This document shows positions 27,760-35,980 of a stretch of 64,000 bases of DNA, one piece after another. The position numbers were made by a program, and so were the translations under genes. The notes beneath the pieces are model-generated. The model was not told the DNA's origin and ran no database searches. It worked only from the letters and a program-made list of their open reading frames with translations. Position 1 is the first letter of the stretch. Each line of letters begins with the position of its first letter. The stretch is taken from NCBI GenBank assembly GCA_965214915.1, contig CBDCCP010000002.1, positions 682,001-746,000 on the forward strand. The letters are read 5' to 3'. This DNA comes from CATQHP01 sp965214915 (GTDB lineage: Bacteria; Acidobacteriota; Terriglobia; Bryobacterales; UBA6623).

Positions 27760-27799
27760 TGCCGGCGCCGGGATACGCCCGAAATACGAAGAGGCAACG

Positions 27800-27913
27800 A
27801 TGAGACAATTTTCAGCGTGGACATCGGTTTGGGCGCTTGCCGTACGCCGGCAGCTTGCCGTCCTTGGACGGCGCGCACCAATCGATCGTCGTGGCGCCGT
27901 CTTGACTCCTTAG
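27800..27913 (+). pseudogene. 5' gene remnant abutting IS copy 2
   Basis: ATG 27800 has a good GAAGAGG site 6 bases upstream and starts like a secreted protein (MRQFSAWTSVWALAV), but the frame closes after 37 codons at a TAG that is exactly the TTAG bordering the IS. The DNA right of the IS (29149-29208) is only 60 bp before priA ends and shows no continuation. This looks like the beginning of a gene whose body has been lost. A second frame reads PYAGSLPSLDGAHQSIV, so a frameshift inside the remnant is possible. Confidence 0.5.
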
Positions 27914-29148
27914 GGAAACTCTGAACAAGCAGGCTATTGACTGGGATAATAAGGGGAGAGCAGCGGGCACGGGGAATAAGGGGGAGAGCGATGGCGCAGC
28001 GGACGTTTGCAGAATTGGAGTACGAGGGGAAGAAGAAGCAGACGAGGCGGGAGAAGTTTCTGGCACGGATGGAGGACTTGATTCCGTGGGAGCGCTTGGA
28101 GGAGCGCATCCGCCCGTACTACCCCCAAGCGGGGCGGGGGCGGCGACCGTACGAGTTGGCGGTGATGCTGCGCGTGCATTGCGTGCAGTTGTTTTACAAC
28201 GTGAGCGATCCGGGGATGGAGGACATGCTGTACGAGATCGAGTCGGTGCGGCGCTTCGTGGGCTTGCGTTTGGGGGATGCGCTGCCGGACGAGACGACGA
28301 TTTTGAACTTTCGGCATCTGTTGGAGCGGCACGAGTTGGGCGGGAAGCTGATGGCGGAGATCAACGCGCACTTGGCGGAGCAAGGCTTGCGGCTGCGGGA
28401 GGGGACGATTCTGGACGCGACGATCATCGCGGCGCCGAGTTCGACGAAGAACAAGAAGCGGAGTCGCGACCCACAGATGCATCAGACCAAGAAGGGGAAT
28501 CAATGGTATTTCGGGATGAAGGCGCATATCGGCGTGGACGCCGAGACGGGGCTGACGCATAGCGTGGCGGCGACGGCGGCGAACGTGGCGGATGTGACCC
28601 AAGGGCATGAGTTGCTGCACGGCGGGGAGCGGGAGGTGTGCGCGGATGCGGGTTACCAGGGGATCGACAAGCGCGCGGAGCATCGGGGGCGTAAGGTGCG
28701 CTGGCAAGTGGCCTTGAAGGCTGGGCAGCGGCGGCGCTTGGCGGCGGGCAGCGCGGAGGCGCGGGCGGAGCGGCGCAAGGCAGAGGTGCGGGCCAAGGTG
28801 GAGCACCCGTTTCTGTACGTGAAGCGGCACTTTGGCTACGCCAAGGTGCGCTATCGCGGCTTGGCCAAGAACCGGGAGCGGATCAGTCTGCTGTTGGGCT
28901 TCGCCAATCTGCTGCTTGCCGGGCGCTACGCGACGGCCTGAGCGCCACAATACAGGAGTCGTGCGTCCATGCCGGCGCCAAGCCGCAGAAGCGGAGTCGA
29001 AGCCGTCGCTGCGGGGTCAAAAATTGGCGTTGCGAAGTCAAAATCGGCAGGATTCAGCCGCAAAATTCGCCGGCAGCCCGGCTGCAACCGCTCCTTACGG
29101 ACAACTTCAACCAGCCAACGCGCCAAAACCACTTTATTCAGACTTTCC
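27914..29148 (+). mobile_element. IS5-family insertion sequence, copy 2, 1235 bp
   Basis: It has the same length, orientation and terminal repeats as the element at 2451-3685 (27914-27928 and 29134-29148), with one base difference noted (28154). The flanks do not form a direct repeat: TTAG on the left (27910-27913), CTAA on the right (29149-29152). Both fit the YTAR target consensus of this subgroup, but they are inverse to each other. With the gene remnant on its left, this suggests rearrangement or adjacent deletion after insertion. Confidence 0.93.
27991..28941 (+). CDS. IS5-family DDE transposase (copy 2)
   Basis: 316 aa, identical to the copy-1 transposase except Glu for Ala at residue 55 (RRPYELAV), just after the N-terminal DUF772 region begins. 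The DDE acids in TILDATII, CADAGYQG and KVEHPF are all kept, and the AAGGGGGAG ribosome site is the same. It appears intact. Confidence 0.95.
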   Translation: MAQRTFAELEYEGKKKQTRREKFLARMEDLIPWERLEERIRPYYPQAGRGRRPYELAVMLRVHCVQLFYNVSDPGMEDMLYEIESVRRFVGLRLGDALPDETTILNFRHLLERHELGGKLMAEINAHLAEQGLRLREGTILDATIIAAPSSTKNKKRSRDPQMHQTKKGNQWYFGMKAHIGVDAETGLTHSVAATAANVADVTQGHELLHGGEREVCADAGYQGIDKRAEHRGRKVRWQVALKAGQRRRLAAGSAEARAERRKAEVRAKVEHPFLYVKRHFGYAKVRYRGLAKNRERISLLLGFANLLLAGRYATA

Positions 29149-29208
29149 CTAACAACAAGGCGTCGGGCTTGCGGTCAATGTAGCACGTATGGCGGCGTCA
29201 TCCGTTTC

Positions 29209-31485
29209 TCAGAGCAGGCTCATCGGGTCGACGTCGATCACCAGCGCCGTTTGCGGCCAGTTTTGGGCCAGCGCGAATTGGCGGGCCCGCTTGAGAACCG
29301 CCGCGATGCTTTTCCGGCTGCGGGATTTCAAGAGGAATTGATAGCGGTATTCGGCGCGCAGCTTGACCACGGGGGCGGCCGCCGGACCCATCATGCGCAC
29401 CCCGGCAAGGGGCGGCGAGAGATGCCGGGCGAGCTTGCCGCTGAGCGCAAGCGCTTCTTCCGGCTTGCGGCTGCGGACGATCATCGCCGCCAACACGGCG
29501 AAGGGCGGATAGCGCAGGTTCTTGCGAAAGCTCGATTCGCGCCGGTAAAAGGCGTCATAGTCCTGGCGCGCGGCCAACTCCACCGCGTAGTGCTCGGGGT
29601 TCATCGTTTGCAGGATGACCTGTCCGGGCTTGTCGCCGCGGCCGGCGCGGCCGGCGACCTGAGTCAGCAATTGGAAGGTGCGCTCCGCTGCCCGGAAATC
29701 GGGCACGCCGAGTCCGATGTCGGTGTTGACCACGCCGACCAAGGTGACATTGGGAATGTCGTGCCCCTTGGCGATCATCTGCGTGCCGACCAGCAGGTCG
29801 CAGTTCCCTTCGCGGAAGCCGTTGAGAATGGTTTCGTATTGCCCGCGGCCGCGGACGGCGTCGCGGTCGAGGCGGGCGATGCGCGCCCGCGGAAAGTCGA
29901 TGCGGAGTTGCTCTTCGACCTTCTCGGCGCCGCTGCCCTGAAAATGAATGTACTCGCTTTGGCAGGCCGGGCAAGCTTTGGGCGGCGGCGCGGCGAAACC
30001 GCAGTAGTGGCAGAGCAGGCGCCGCTCGCGCTTGTGAAAAGTCAAGGTGACCGAGCAGTTCTCGCATTCGACCCGGTATCCGCAGGAGCGGCACATTGCA
30101 TAGATCGAAAAGCCGCGCCGGTTGAGCAGAATCATCGCTTGCTCGCCGGCTTGCAAGCGCTCGTCGACTGCGTTCGCCAGTTCGCGGGAGAAAAGCTTGT
30201 TTTGCCGGGTTTCCAGGAACTCCCGGCGCATGTCGACAACGGTCACCGCCGGCAGCGGCCGGCTGCCGATGCGGTCGGGCAGGCGCAGCAGCGCGTACTT
30301 CCCGGCATCGACGTTGCGCCGCGACTCCAGGCTTGGCGTCGCCGAGCCAAGGACGACCGTTGCGCCGGCGGCCCGAGCGCGAACGACAGCGATGTCGCGG
30401 CCGTGGTAGCGGGGCGCTTCCTCCTGCTTGTAGCCGGATTCGTGCTCTTCGTCGACGATGACCAACCCCAGATCGGCAAGCGGAGCGAAGACGCCGCTGC
30501 GCGTGCCGATGGCGACGCGCGCCCGGCCGCCGCGGATTTTGCGCCATTGCTCGGCGCGCTGCGCATCGGTGAAGGCGCTGTGCAGAATCGCTACGTTGTC
30601 TCCGAAACGGGCGAAGAACTGCGCCGCTACGCCGGGCGTAAGCGCGATCTCGGGAACCAGCAGCAGCGCCGAGCGGCCGCGAGCAAGGCACTCTTCGATC
30701 GCCTGCAAATAGACCTCGGTCTTGCCGGAGCCGGTTACGCCGTGGAGCAGGAACGCCCGGAACTCCTTGGCGCGGAGCGATTCCGAGAGGGCGTCGCAAG
30801 CCGCTTGTTGCGCGCCGTTGAGACGGATGCGCGGAGACTCGACGACCTTCGCGGGCAGGGCGTCGAGAGCAGTGGGCTCGACCGGCGCCCGGCCGCCGCG
30901 GGCGCGCGCCGGGCCGCGGTCTTCGAGGCGGGCCTCGATTTTGACGAGGCCGCGTTTTTCCAGACTATGCACCGCCGCAGCGGCCTTTTCGTGTTTTCTT
31001 TTCAGATAGGGCAGCGTCAAAGGCCGGCGTTCGAGCGCCCGCAGGATCAGCACGTGCGGGTCGTCCGCTCCGTCCGCATGCAGGAATCGGGCGGCCATGC
31101 CGGCGCCCGCGGGCGTCAGCGAAACCGTCTTCGCGGAACGCGCCGCGCCGGCCGGCGGCAGCATCGCCCTGAACACTTCGCCGATCGGGGCGCAGTAATA
31201 ATCGGCGATCCAACGGCCGAGAGCGAGCAGCTCGGGCGTCAGCGCCGGCTCCTCATCGAGCAGGCGCAAGACGGCGCGCGTGTCGTAGTCGGGCTCGGCG
31301 CTGTGCGTGGCGAGAACGACGCCGGCCGGCCTGCGCCCGCCGAACGGCGCGACGATGCGGCAGCCGGGCCGGACGCGGCGCCTGAGCGTTTCCGGCAGGC
31401 TGTAGGTGAACGTCTTGTCCAGCGGCGCCGGCATGGCCGCCTCGCAATACAACGGCGGATTTTCCCCGCCGGATTCGCCGGCCAT
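29209..31485 (-). CDS. priA: primosomal replication protein N' (PriA helicase)
   Basis: 758 aa from ATG 31485, which overlaps the upstream stop as TGATG; a longer frame to 31518 would run into the SGNH gene. The N-terminal DNA-binding domain begins PLDKTFTYSLPE. Helicase motifs are Walker A GVTGSGKTE, DEEH, GSATPSLES, GTQMIAKGHD and QVAGRAGRGD. The zinc domain between them has C-x2-C...C-x2-C and C-x2-C...C-x2-C clusters (CRSCGYRVECENC, CHYCGF, CPAC). It restarts stalled replication forks. The pairing with a secreted SGNH lipoprotein gene upstream is unusual. Confidence 0.95.
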   Translation of the reverse strand: MAGESGGENPPLYCEAAMPAPLDKTFTYSLPETLRRRVRPGCRIVAPFGGRRPAGVVLATHSAEPDYDTRAVLRLLDEEPALTPELLALGRWIADYYCAPIGEVFRAMLPPAGAARSAKTVSLTPAGAGMAARFLHADGADDPHVLILRALERRPLTLPYLKRKHEKAAAAVHSLEKRGLVKIEARLEDRGPARARGGRAPVEPTALDALPAKVVESPRIRLNGAQQAACDALSESLRAKEFRAFLLHGVTGSGKTEVYLQAIEECLARGRSALLLVPEIALTPGVAAQFFARFGDNVAILHSAFTDAQRAEQWRKIRGGRARVAIGTRSGVFAPLADLGLVIVDEEHESGYKQEEAPRYHGRDIAVVRARAAGATVVLGSATPSLESRRNVDAGKYALLRLPDRIGSRPLPAVTVVDMRREFLETRQNKLFSRELANAVDERLQAGEQAMILLNRRGFSIYAMCRSCGYRVECENCSVTLTFHKRERRLLCHYCGFAAPPPKACPACQSEYIHFQGSGAEKVEEQLRIDFPRARIARLDRDAVRGRGQYETILNGFREGNCDLLVGTQMIAKGHDIPNVTLVGVVNTDIGLGVPDFRAAERTFQLLTQVAGRAGRGDKPGQVILQTMNPEHYAVELAARQDYDAFYRRESSFRKNLRYPPFAVLAAMIVRSRKPEEALALSGKLARHLSPPLAGVRMMGPAAAPVVKLRAEYRYQFLLKSRSRKSIAAVLKRARQFALAQNWPQTALVIDVDPMSLL

Positions 31486-32189
31486 CAATCGAGATGCGGG
31501 CGCACCAGATCGGCCCATACGGCGTATCCGGCGTCATTGAGGTGGAGGTCGTCTTCGACGAACAGGTCCGCGCGGGGCCGTCCGTCTTCGCCCAGCAGCG
31601 GGGCGTCGACATCGATGTATTCCAGCAGCTCGCCGCCCTCCGCGATGGCTCGGATCTGCGCGTTGGCTTCGCGCATCTTGTCGATCAGTTCCCAGCGGCG
31701 GATGCTGGGTTTGATCGCGACGAAGACGATCTTGACCTCCGGCAAGGCGGCGCGCGCCTTGGCGACGAACGCGCGGTAGTCGGCGACAACGGTTGCGGGG
31801 CTTTTGCCGCGCCCGATGTCGTTGTCGCCTTCATAGACGAAGATCGTGCGGGGATCCAGAGGAAGCACGGCGCGGTCGAGATAACGGACGGCGTCGGACA
31901 TTTGCGAGCCGCCGAAGCCGCGGTTGATCAGGCCCATCTCCGGGAACGACTTTTCCAGGTCCCAGCGGCGAAAGCTCGAGCTGCCGTAGAAAACCACGCC
32001 GCCCTTGGGCGGCGGGTTGGCGCTGTCGGCCTTTTCGAAGGTGCGAATCGCTTCTTCCCAACGGTCGGCCTGCTCGGCGGGCGCCGCCTCCGCTTGCGGC
32101 GCGGGACCGGGCTGCAACTCGGAACCCGAGCATCCCAGAAAAGCGGCAAGCGCCGGCGCAAGCAAAATACGCAGCAGGAATTTCGACAT
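31485..32189 (-). CDS. SGNH/GDSL-family hydrolase lipoprotein
   Basis: 234 aa. The signal ends in a lipobox (LAAFLGCSG), then a Pro/Ala linker. SGNH blocks: I VVFYGSSSFRRW with the nucleophile Ser, II NRGFGGSQ with Gly, III YEGDNDIG with Asn, V VEDDLHLNDAGY with Asp and His. It is probably an esterase or carbohydrate deacetylase on the periplasmic side of a membrane. Its TGA shares one base with the priA start, so translation is coupled. Confidence 0.88.
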   Translation of the reverse strand: MSKFLLRILLAPALAAFLGCSGSELQPGPAPQAEAAPAEQADRWEEAIRTFEKADSANPPPKGGVVFYGSSSFRRWDLEKSFPEMGLINRGFGGSQMSDAVRYLDRAVLPLDPRTIFVYEGDNDIGRGKSPATVVADYRAFVAKARAALPEVKIVFVAIKPSIRRWELIDKMREANAQIRAIAEGGELLEYIDVDAPLLGEDGRPRADLFVEDDLHLNDAGYAVWADLVRPHLD

Positions 32190-32262
32190 GGGGCCTCCGT
32201 CCAGCTACTATCCTACTGCGAACGGCGCCGGCTTTCCTTGCGCGCCGCCGGCAGACCAGCCG

Positions 32263-33735
32263 CTACAGGCGGGCTTGCAGCCGCTCGGCGGCCAGTACCG
32301 CGCCGGGCTCGAGGCCGCTGACGGCTTCGACGTGGGTGTCGTTGACGAGGCCGACCTCGATGCGGCGGCGCTCGAACGCTTCCGCGCCGCTGCCGGCGAC
32401 TTCCACCCAGGCCCCGTCGGCTTCGAATGAAACCGCTTCGCGGGGAACGCGCACGACGTTCTCGGCGGTTTCGAGGATGATGTCGGCCGAGGCCGAAAGA
32501 TCGGGAATGACGCGCTCGTCTTTGGAAAGAATGTCGATCTCGACGGCGATGCTACGCAGAAAGCTTCCGCCGCCGCTGCGGCTGAATCCGCCGCGGCCGC
32601 CCCGTCCGCCGCCGCCCCCTCCCGTGCTCGTCCCCGCCAGCGAGCCTACCGCTGTTATGCGCGCCGGATAGACGGCGTCGGGGTAGGCGTCGAGGCGGAC
32701 TTCGGCGGGCATTCCGGTGCGAATGGCTTGGCTGTCGGCTTGGTTGACCGCCGCTGCGAGCACCATGGACGCGGTATCGACGACGTTCAGCAAGTGCATG
32801 CCCGGACGCACCTGGTCGCCTTGCTCGATTTCGGAGATGCTGCTGCCGCCGGTATTCGACATGAGCACGACCATGCCGTCGATAGGCGCCTCGATGCGCA
32901 TGCGCTCGATGTTCATTTCGGCGCGCCTCTGGTCGATGAGTTCCTGGTCACGGCCGATTTCCTTGGAGCGCAACTCGGCTTGGCGGGCTTTATCGGCCAA
33001 GTGGAGCTCTTTTCGAGCGGCTTCGAGGTTGACCTCGGCTTCCTCCACGGCCATCTGCAGCCGCGCCGCGACGATGGCCGATTTGACCTCGGTGGTGCGC
33101 AGGTCGAGCTTGGCCTTGCCCAAATCGGACTCCGCCTTGGCGGCGGCGACTCGCTCCCGTTCATGAGCGATGGACTGATCGGCTTTCTCCTTGAGGATCT
33201 TGGCCTCTTCCTGGACGACCTTAGCTTTCTGGTCGTCCAACTTGAGGAGTTGATTCTGGGTGTCGAACTCCGCGACCACGGTTCCTTTTTCGACCCAGGC
33301 GCCGGCGGCGGCCAGCTTGACGAGAGTCATCTGGGCGCCGCCGCCTGCGCCCCCGGCGCCGCCTCCGCCGCGGCCGCGGATGCGCGGCGCCCGCACGGCG
33401 GCGACATTGAAGGCTGCGGTGTCGCCGGCGATGCGTACGGTCTTGCGAATATCGCCGCGGTCGACTGCAACCGTCCGTATGGGGCGCGATTGCGCGACTT
33501 GTACGATGCGCTCGGCATTCTGCGTCAGAGCGAATCCCGCCCAGATGCCGATGCAGAGCGGTATCGCCATCCACCAACGGGAAATAGGCGGCGGGGGCGG
33601 CGGTTCGGGGACGAGTTCCGGGCCGATCTCCCGCTCGCGCTCCGGCGTCGGATCGAGCAGCGGCGCGGCGCTGCCGAAGCGCCGGGCGAGTAGTTTCTCT
33701 TGTTCCTTTGGGCTGAGCATCGCGTCTGCACTCAT
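32263..33735 (-). CDS. HlyD-family efflux adaptor with glycine-rich inserts
   Basis: 490 aa from ATG 33735 (GTG 33741 is 6 bases upstream). A Pro-rich cytoplasmic tail (PEPPPPPPISRW) precedes one membrane span (WMAIPLCIGIWAGFAL). The biotinyl-lipoyl half-motifs flank a long alpha-helical hairpin (residues about 160-270, e.g. LDLRTTEVKSAIVAARLQMA). A beta-barrel region follows (DGMVVLMSNTGG, GMPAEVRLDAYPD). Two Gly/Arg tracts, near 125-137 and 375-395, interrupt strands. Such adaptors link an inner-membrane pump to an outer-membrane channel; no pump or channel gene is adjacent. Confidence 0.88.
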   Translation of the reverse strand: MSADAMLSPKEQEKLLARRFGSAAPLLDPTPEREREIGPELVPEPPPPPPISRWWMAIPLCIGIWAGFALTQNAERIVQVAQSRPIRTVAVDRGDIRKTVRIAGDTAAFNVAAVRAPRIRGRGGGGAGGAGGGAQMTLVKLAAAGAWVEKGTVVAEFDTQNQLLKLDDQKAKVVQEEAKILKEKADQSIAHERERVAAAKAESDLGKAKLDLRTTEVKSAIVAARLQMAVEEAEVNLEAARKELHLADKARQAELRSKEIGRDQELIDQRRAEMNIERMRIEAPIDGMVVLMSNTGGSSISEIEQGDQVRPGMHLLNVVDTASMVLAAAVNQADSQAIRTGMPAEVRLDAYPDAVYPARITAVGSLAGTSTGGGGGGRGGRGGFSRSGGGSFLRSIAVEIDILSKDERVIPDLSASADIILETAENVVRVPREAVSFEADGAWVEVAGSGAEAFERRRIEVGLVNDTHVEAVSGLEPGAVLAAERLQARL

Positions 33736-33803
33736 TCTCACCGAAATTTTTTTCGTTGGCCAGTTTTGAAAGCCGTTAAAACGCCGGAAAAACGTCTTTT
33801 AAC

Positions 33804-33820
33804 CAGCGTTTAACACGCTG
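33804..33820. promoter_or_regulatory. inverted repeat, candidate operator between HlyD and GNAT genes
   Basis: CAGCGT-TTAAC-ACGCTG is a perfect 6-bp inverted repeat with a 5-bp AT-rich spacer in the divergent gap. A TTGACA (33821-33826) touches its right end. It could be a repressor site overlapping a promoter. Confidence 0.4.
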
Positions 33821-33882
33821 TTGACATCTGGGCGCCCGCGCCGGCGAATCCGCCGGCGGGCCTGTAAACTGCACTAAGGACG

Positions 33883-34368
33883 ATGCCGATAGAGCTTCGA
33901 GACGTGGCCGAGGCGGAACTGCCGGCCGTACGCGCCCTCAACGAGGAAGCCGTGCCGGCCATGAACAGCTTGCCGCCGGAGCAGTTCGCGTGGTTTCGGG
34001 AGCACGCGCCTTACTTTCGGGTCGCGGCGGTGGACGGCGAGGTGGCCGGGTTTCTGATCTGTCTGCATTCGCAGGCCGATTACGACAGCCCGAATTTCCG
34101 CTGGCTGAAAAGACGCTGCGGCCATATCTTTTACATCGACCGCATCGCCATCGGCAGAAAATTCCGGCGGCGCGGTCTCGGCCGGGCGCTGTACCGCGAC
34201 GCGGAGGCGGCCGCCGTTGCCGCCGGGTACGAACTGCTTGCCTGCGAGGTGAATCTCAGGCCGCGCAATCGGGAATCGCTCGATTTCCACATTGCCTACG
34301 GTTTCCATGCGGTGGGCAGTCAGGACAACGGGTACGCGCTCGTGCAGTTCATGGTGAAGTGGCTATAG
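33883..34368 (+). CDS. GNAT-family N-acetyltransferase
   Basis: 161 aa from ATG 33883. The acetyl-CoA motif A is FYIDRIAIGRKFRRRGLGRAL (R-x-x-G-x-G/A form) followed by the helix LYRDAEAAAVAAG and the C-terminal LACEVNLRPRNRESLDFHIAYGF, which matches the motif-B region of ribosomal or small-molecule acetyltransferases. The acceptor is unknown. A -10-like TAAACT (33865-33870) and AAGGA precede the start. A heptamer repeat element begins 2 bases after the stop. Confidence 0.88.
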   Translation: MPIELRDVAEAELPAVRALNEEAVPAMNSLPPEQFAWFREHAPYFRVAAVDGEVAGFLICLHSQADYDSPNFRWLKRRCGHIFYIDRIAIGRKFRRRGLGRALYRDAEAAAVAAGYELLACEVNLRPRNRESLDFHIAYGFHAVGSQDNGYALVQFMVKWL

Positions 34369-34370
34369 CA

Positions 34371-34422
34371 GTGGATAGTGGGGCGCGCTCCGTGCGCCAG
34401 TGGAGAGTGGATAGTGGATAGC
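34371..34422 (+). repeat. dispersed element: GC palindrome plus GTGGATA heptamer repeats (copy 1)
   Basis: It consists of GTGGATAGTG, then a GC stem (GGCGC-GCTCCGT-GCGCC), then three 7-bp units GTGGAGA GTGGATA GTGGATA ending in GC. The same design, in the same order and also right after a gene stop, occurs at 61134-61190. Confidence 0.6.
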
Positions 34423-34452
34423 AAGACCGGCGGCGCATGCCTCGCGGGCTGG

Positions 34453-35976
34453 TTACGGGAACGCCGCGTCGCCGTACTGCTCGCGCAGGGCGTTCAACCG
34501 CTCCTTGAGTTGCGCAGCGACGGGGCCGTAGGCTTCTTGCCCGTAGAGGTTGCGCATCTCGCGGGGGTCTTCCTGGAGATCGTACAGTTCCCAGAAACGC
34601 TCCCCGACGTTCGGGCGGGCGCCGGCGACCGGCGTTTTGCCGTCGGGGCCTCGCGGATCGTCGTAGAAATAGATCAGCTTGTAGCGCTCCGTTCGCACGC
34701 CGAGATGCGCCGGAACGTTGAAATGGGCGCGGTTCATCCAATACCGGTAATAGATGGCAGTCCGCCAATCGCCGGGCGGGCGGCCTTCGGCTACGGAGCG
34801 GAAGCTGCGGCCCTGCATGGGCTCGGGAGCGTCCACCCCGGCCCAGTCGAGCATGCTGGGGGCGAAATCGAGATTCTGCGCCAAGGCGCCGCTGACGCTG
34901 CCGGCCGGGATGCGTCCGGGGGCGCGGACCAGCAGCGGAATCCGCAGCGTTTCCTCATACATGAAGCGCTTGTCGTAGAGCCCGTGCTCGCCGAGGAAAA
35001 ACCCCTGGTCGGACGTATAGATCACGACGGTGTTCGCGGCCAGGTTCTCGCGGTCGAGGTAGTCGAGCACGCGTCCGAGATTTTCGTCGATGGCATAGAC
35101 GCATTGCAGATAGCGCCGCATATAGATTTGGTATTGCGCGCGCTTGAGGCGGTCTCCCGCGAGGCCGGCCAGCTCCCGCTCCCAGCGGTCGATTTCATCG
35201 GGTTCGTAACGCACGCGCTCGAGAAACCAGCGCCAGGCGGGATTGCCGTAGGCCAGATGCTTGCCGCCGACCTCTTCGGTGGTGTCCCGCAGCGCCCGCC
35301 GGTTGCGGCGGTCTTCGAGCAGATTCGGGGGCTCGGGTATCGGCTCGGCGAACAGGCCGCGATGCTCGCGCTTGGGGACAAATACGTCATGCGGCGCCTT
35401 GTGGTGATACATCAGGAAAAAAGGCTTGCCTGCAGGCCGCTCCCGCAGAAACTCGAGCGCCAAATCGGTGATGACGTCGGTGACGTAACCGGGAATCGTT
35501 TCCGCCTCGGGCCAAGCGCCTTGGCGACGGATTTGCGGGTGGTAGTAGAGGCCCTGACCGGGCAGCACGGCGTACTCGTCGAAGCCCGTCGGCTCGCTCT
35601 TGAGATGCCACTTGCCGACCATGCCGGTGTGGTATCCGGCGGCTTGCAACAGCTTCGCAACGGTCTGCTGCGAGTCGTCGAAAACATCGCTCAGCGTGAA
35701 GACGCCGTTGCGGTGGCTGTGCTTCCCCGTGAGCACGACGGCCCGGCTGGGGGTGCAGATCGAATTGGTGCAGAAGGCGTTATCGAAGCGGACGCCCTCG
35801 GCGGCGAGGCGGTCGATGTTCGGCGTTTGGATGAGCTTGCCGCCGTAGGCGCCGATTGCCGGCGCGGCGTGGTCGTCGCTCATTACGAACAGGATGTTCG
35901 GCCTGTCGTCCGCCGCGGCTTGCGCGGCAAGCGCCAAAGCGGGCAGGACGCACAACGGAAAGGCGAAGCGGCGCAT
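34453..35976 (-). CDS. secreted type I sulfatase
   Basis: 507 aa with a Sec signal (FAFPLCVLPALALAAQAAA). Sulfatase features: PNILFVMSDDHAAPAIGAYG with two metal-binding Asp, active-site C-T-P-S-R (SICTPSRAVVLTGK) for formylglycine conversion, GMVGKWHLKSEPTGFD, PFFLMYHHKAPHD and VIYTSDQGFFLGEHGLYDKR. The architecture fits glycan or heparin-type N-acetylglucosamine-6-sulfatases more than arylsulfatases, but the substrate is a guess. It lies 4 bp after the ThuA gene on the same strand, so the two are co-transcribed. Confidence 0.9.
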   Translation of the reverse strand: MRRFAFPLCVLPALALAAQAAADDRPNILFVMSDDHAAPAIGAYGGKLIQTPNIDRLAAEGVRFDNAFCTNSICTPSRAVVLTGKHSHRNGVFTLSDVFDDSQQTVAKLLQAAGYHTGMVGKWHLKSEPTGFDEYAVLPGQGLYYHPQIRRQGAWPEAETIPGYVTDVITDLALEFLRERPAGKPFFLMYHHKAPHDVFVPKREHRGLFAEPIPEPPNLLEDRRNRRALRDTTEEVGGKHLAYGNPAWRWFLERVRYEPDEIDRWERELAGLAGDRLKRAQYQIYMRRYLQCVYAIDENLGRVLDYLDRENLAANTVVIYTSDQGFFLGEHGLYDKRFMYEETLRIPLLVRAPGRIPAGSVSGALAQNLDFAPSMLDWAGVDAPEPMQGRSFRSVAEGRPPGDWRTAIYYRYWMNRAHFNVPAHLGVRTERYKLIYFYDDPRGPDGKTPVAGARPNVGERFWELYDLQEDPREMRNLYGQEAYGPVAAQLKERLNALREQYGDAAFP

Positions 35977-35980
35977 GGCC

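Noticed and set aside
2451..29148. Composite transposon formed by the two direct IS copies (outer flanks both CTAA).
   Set aside because: The right flank of copy 1 is the exact continuation of the gene on its left, so copy 1 inserted alone. The 24 kb between holds ordinary chromosomal genes such as queF and msrP.
33821..33870. TTGACA (33821) paired with TAAACT (33865) as a promoter for the GNAT gene.
   Set aside because: The spacer is 38 bp, far beyond the 16-18 bp needed, so the two cannot belong to one promoter.
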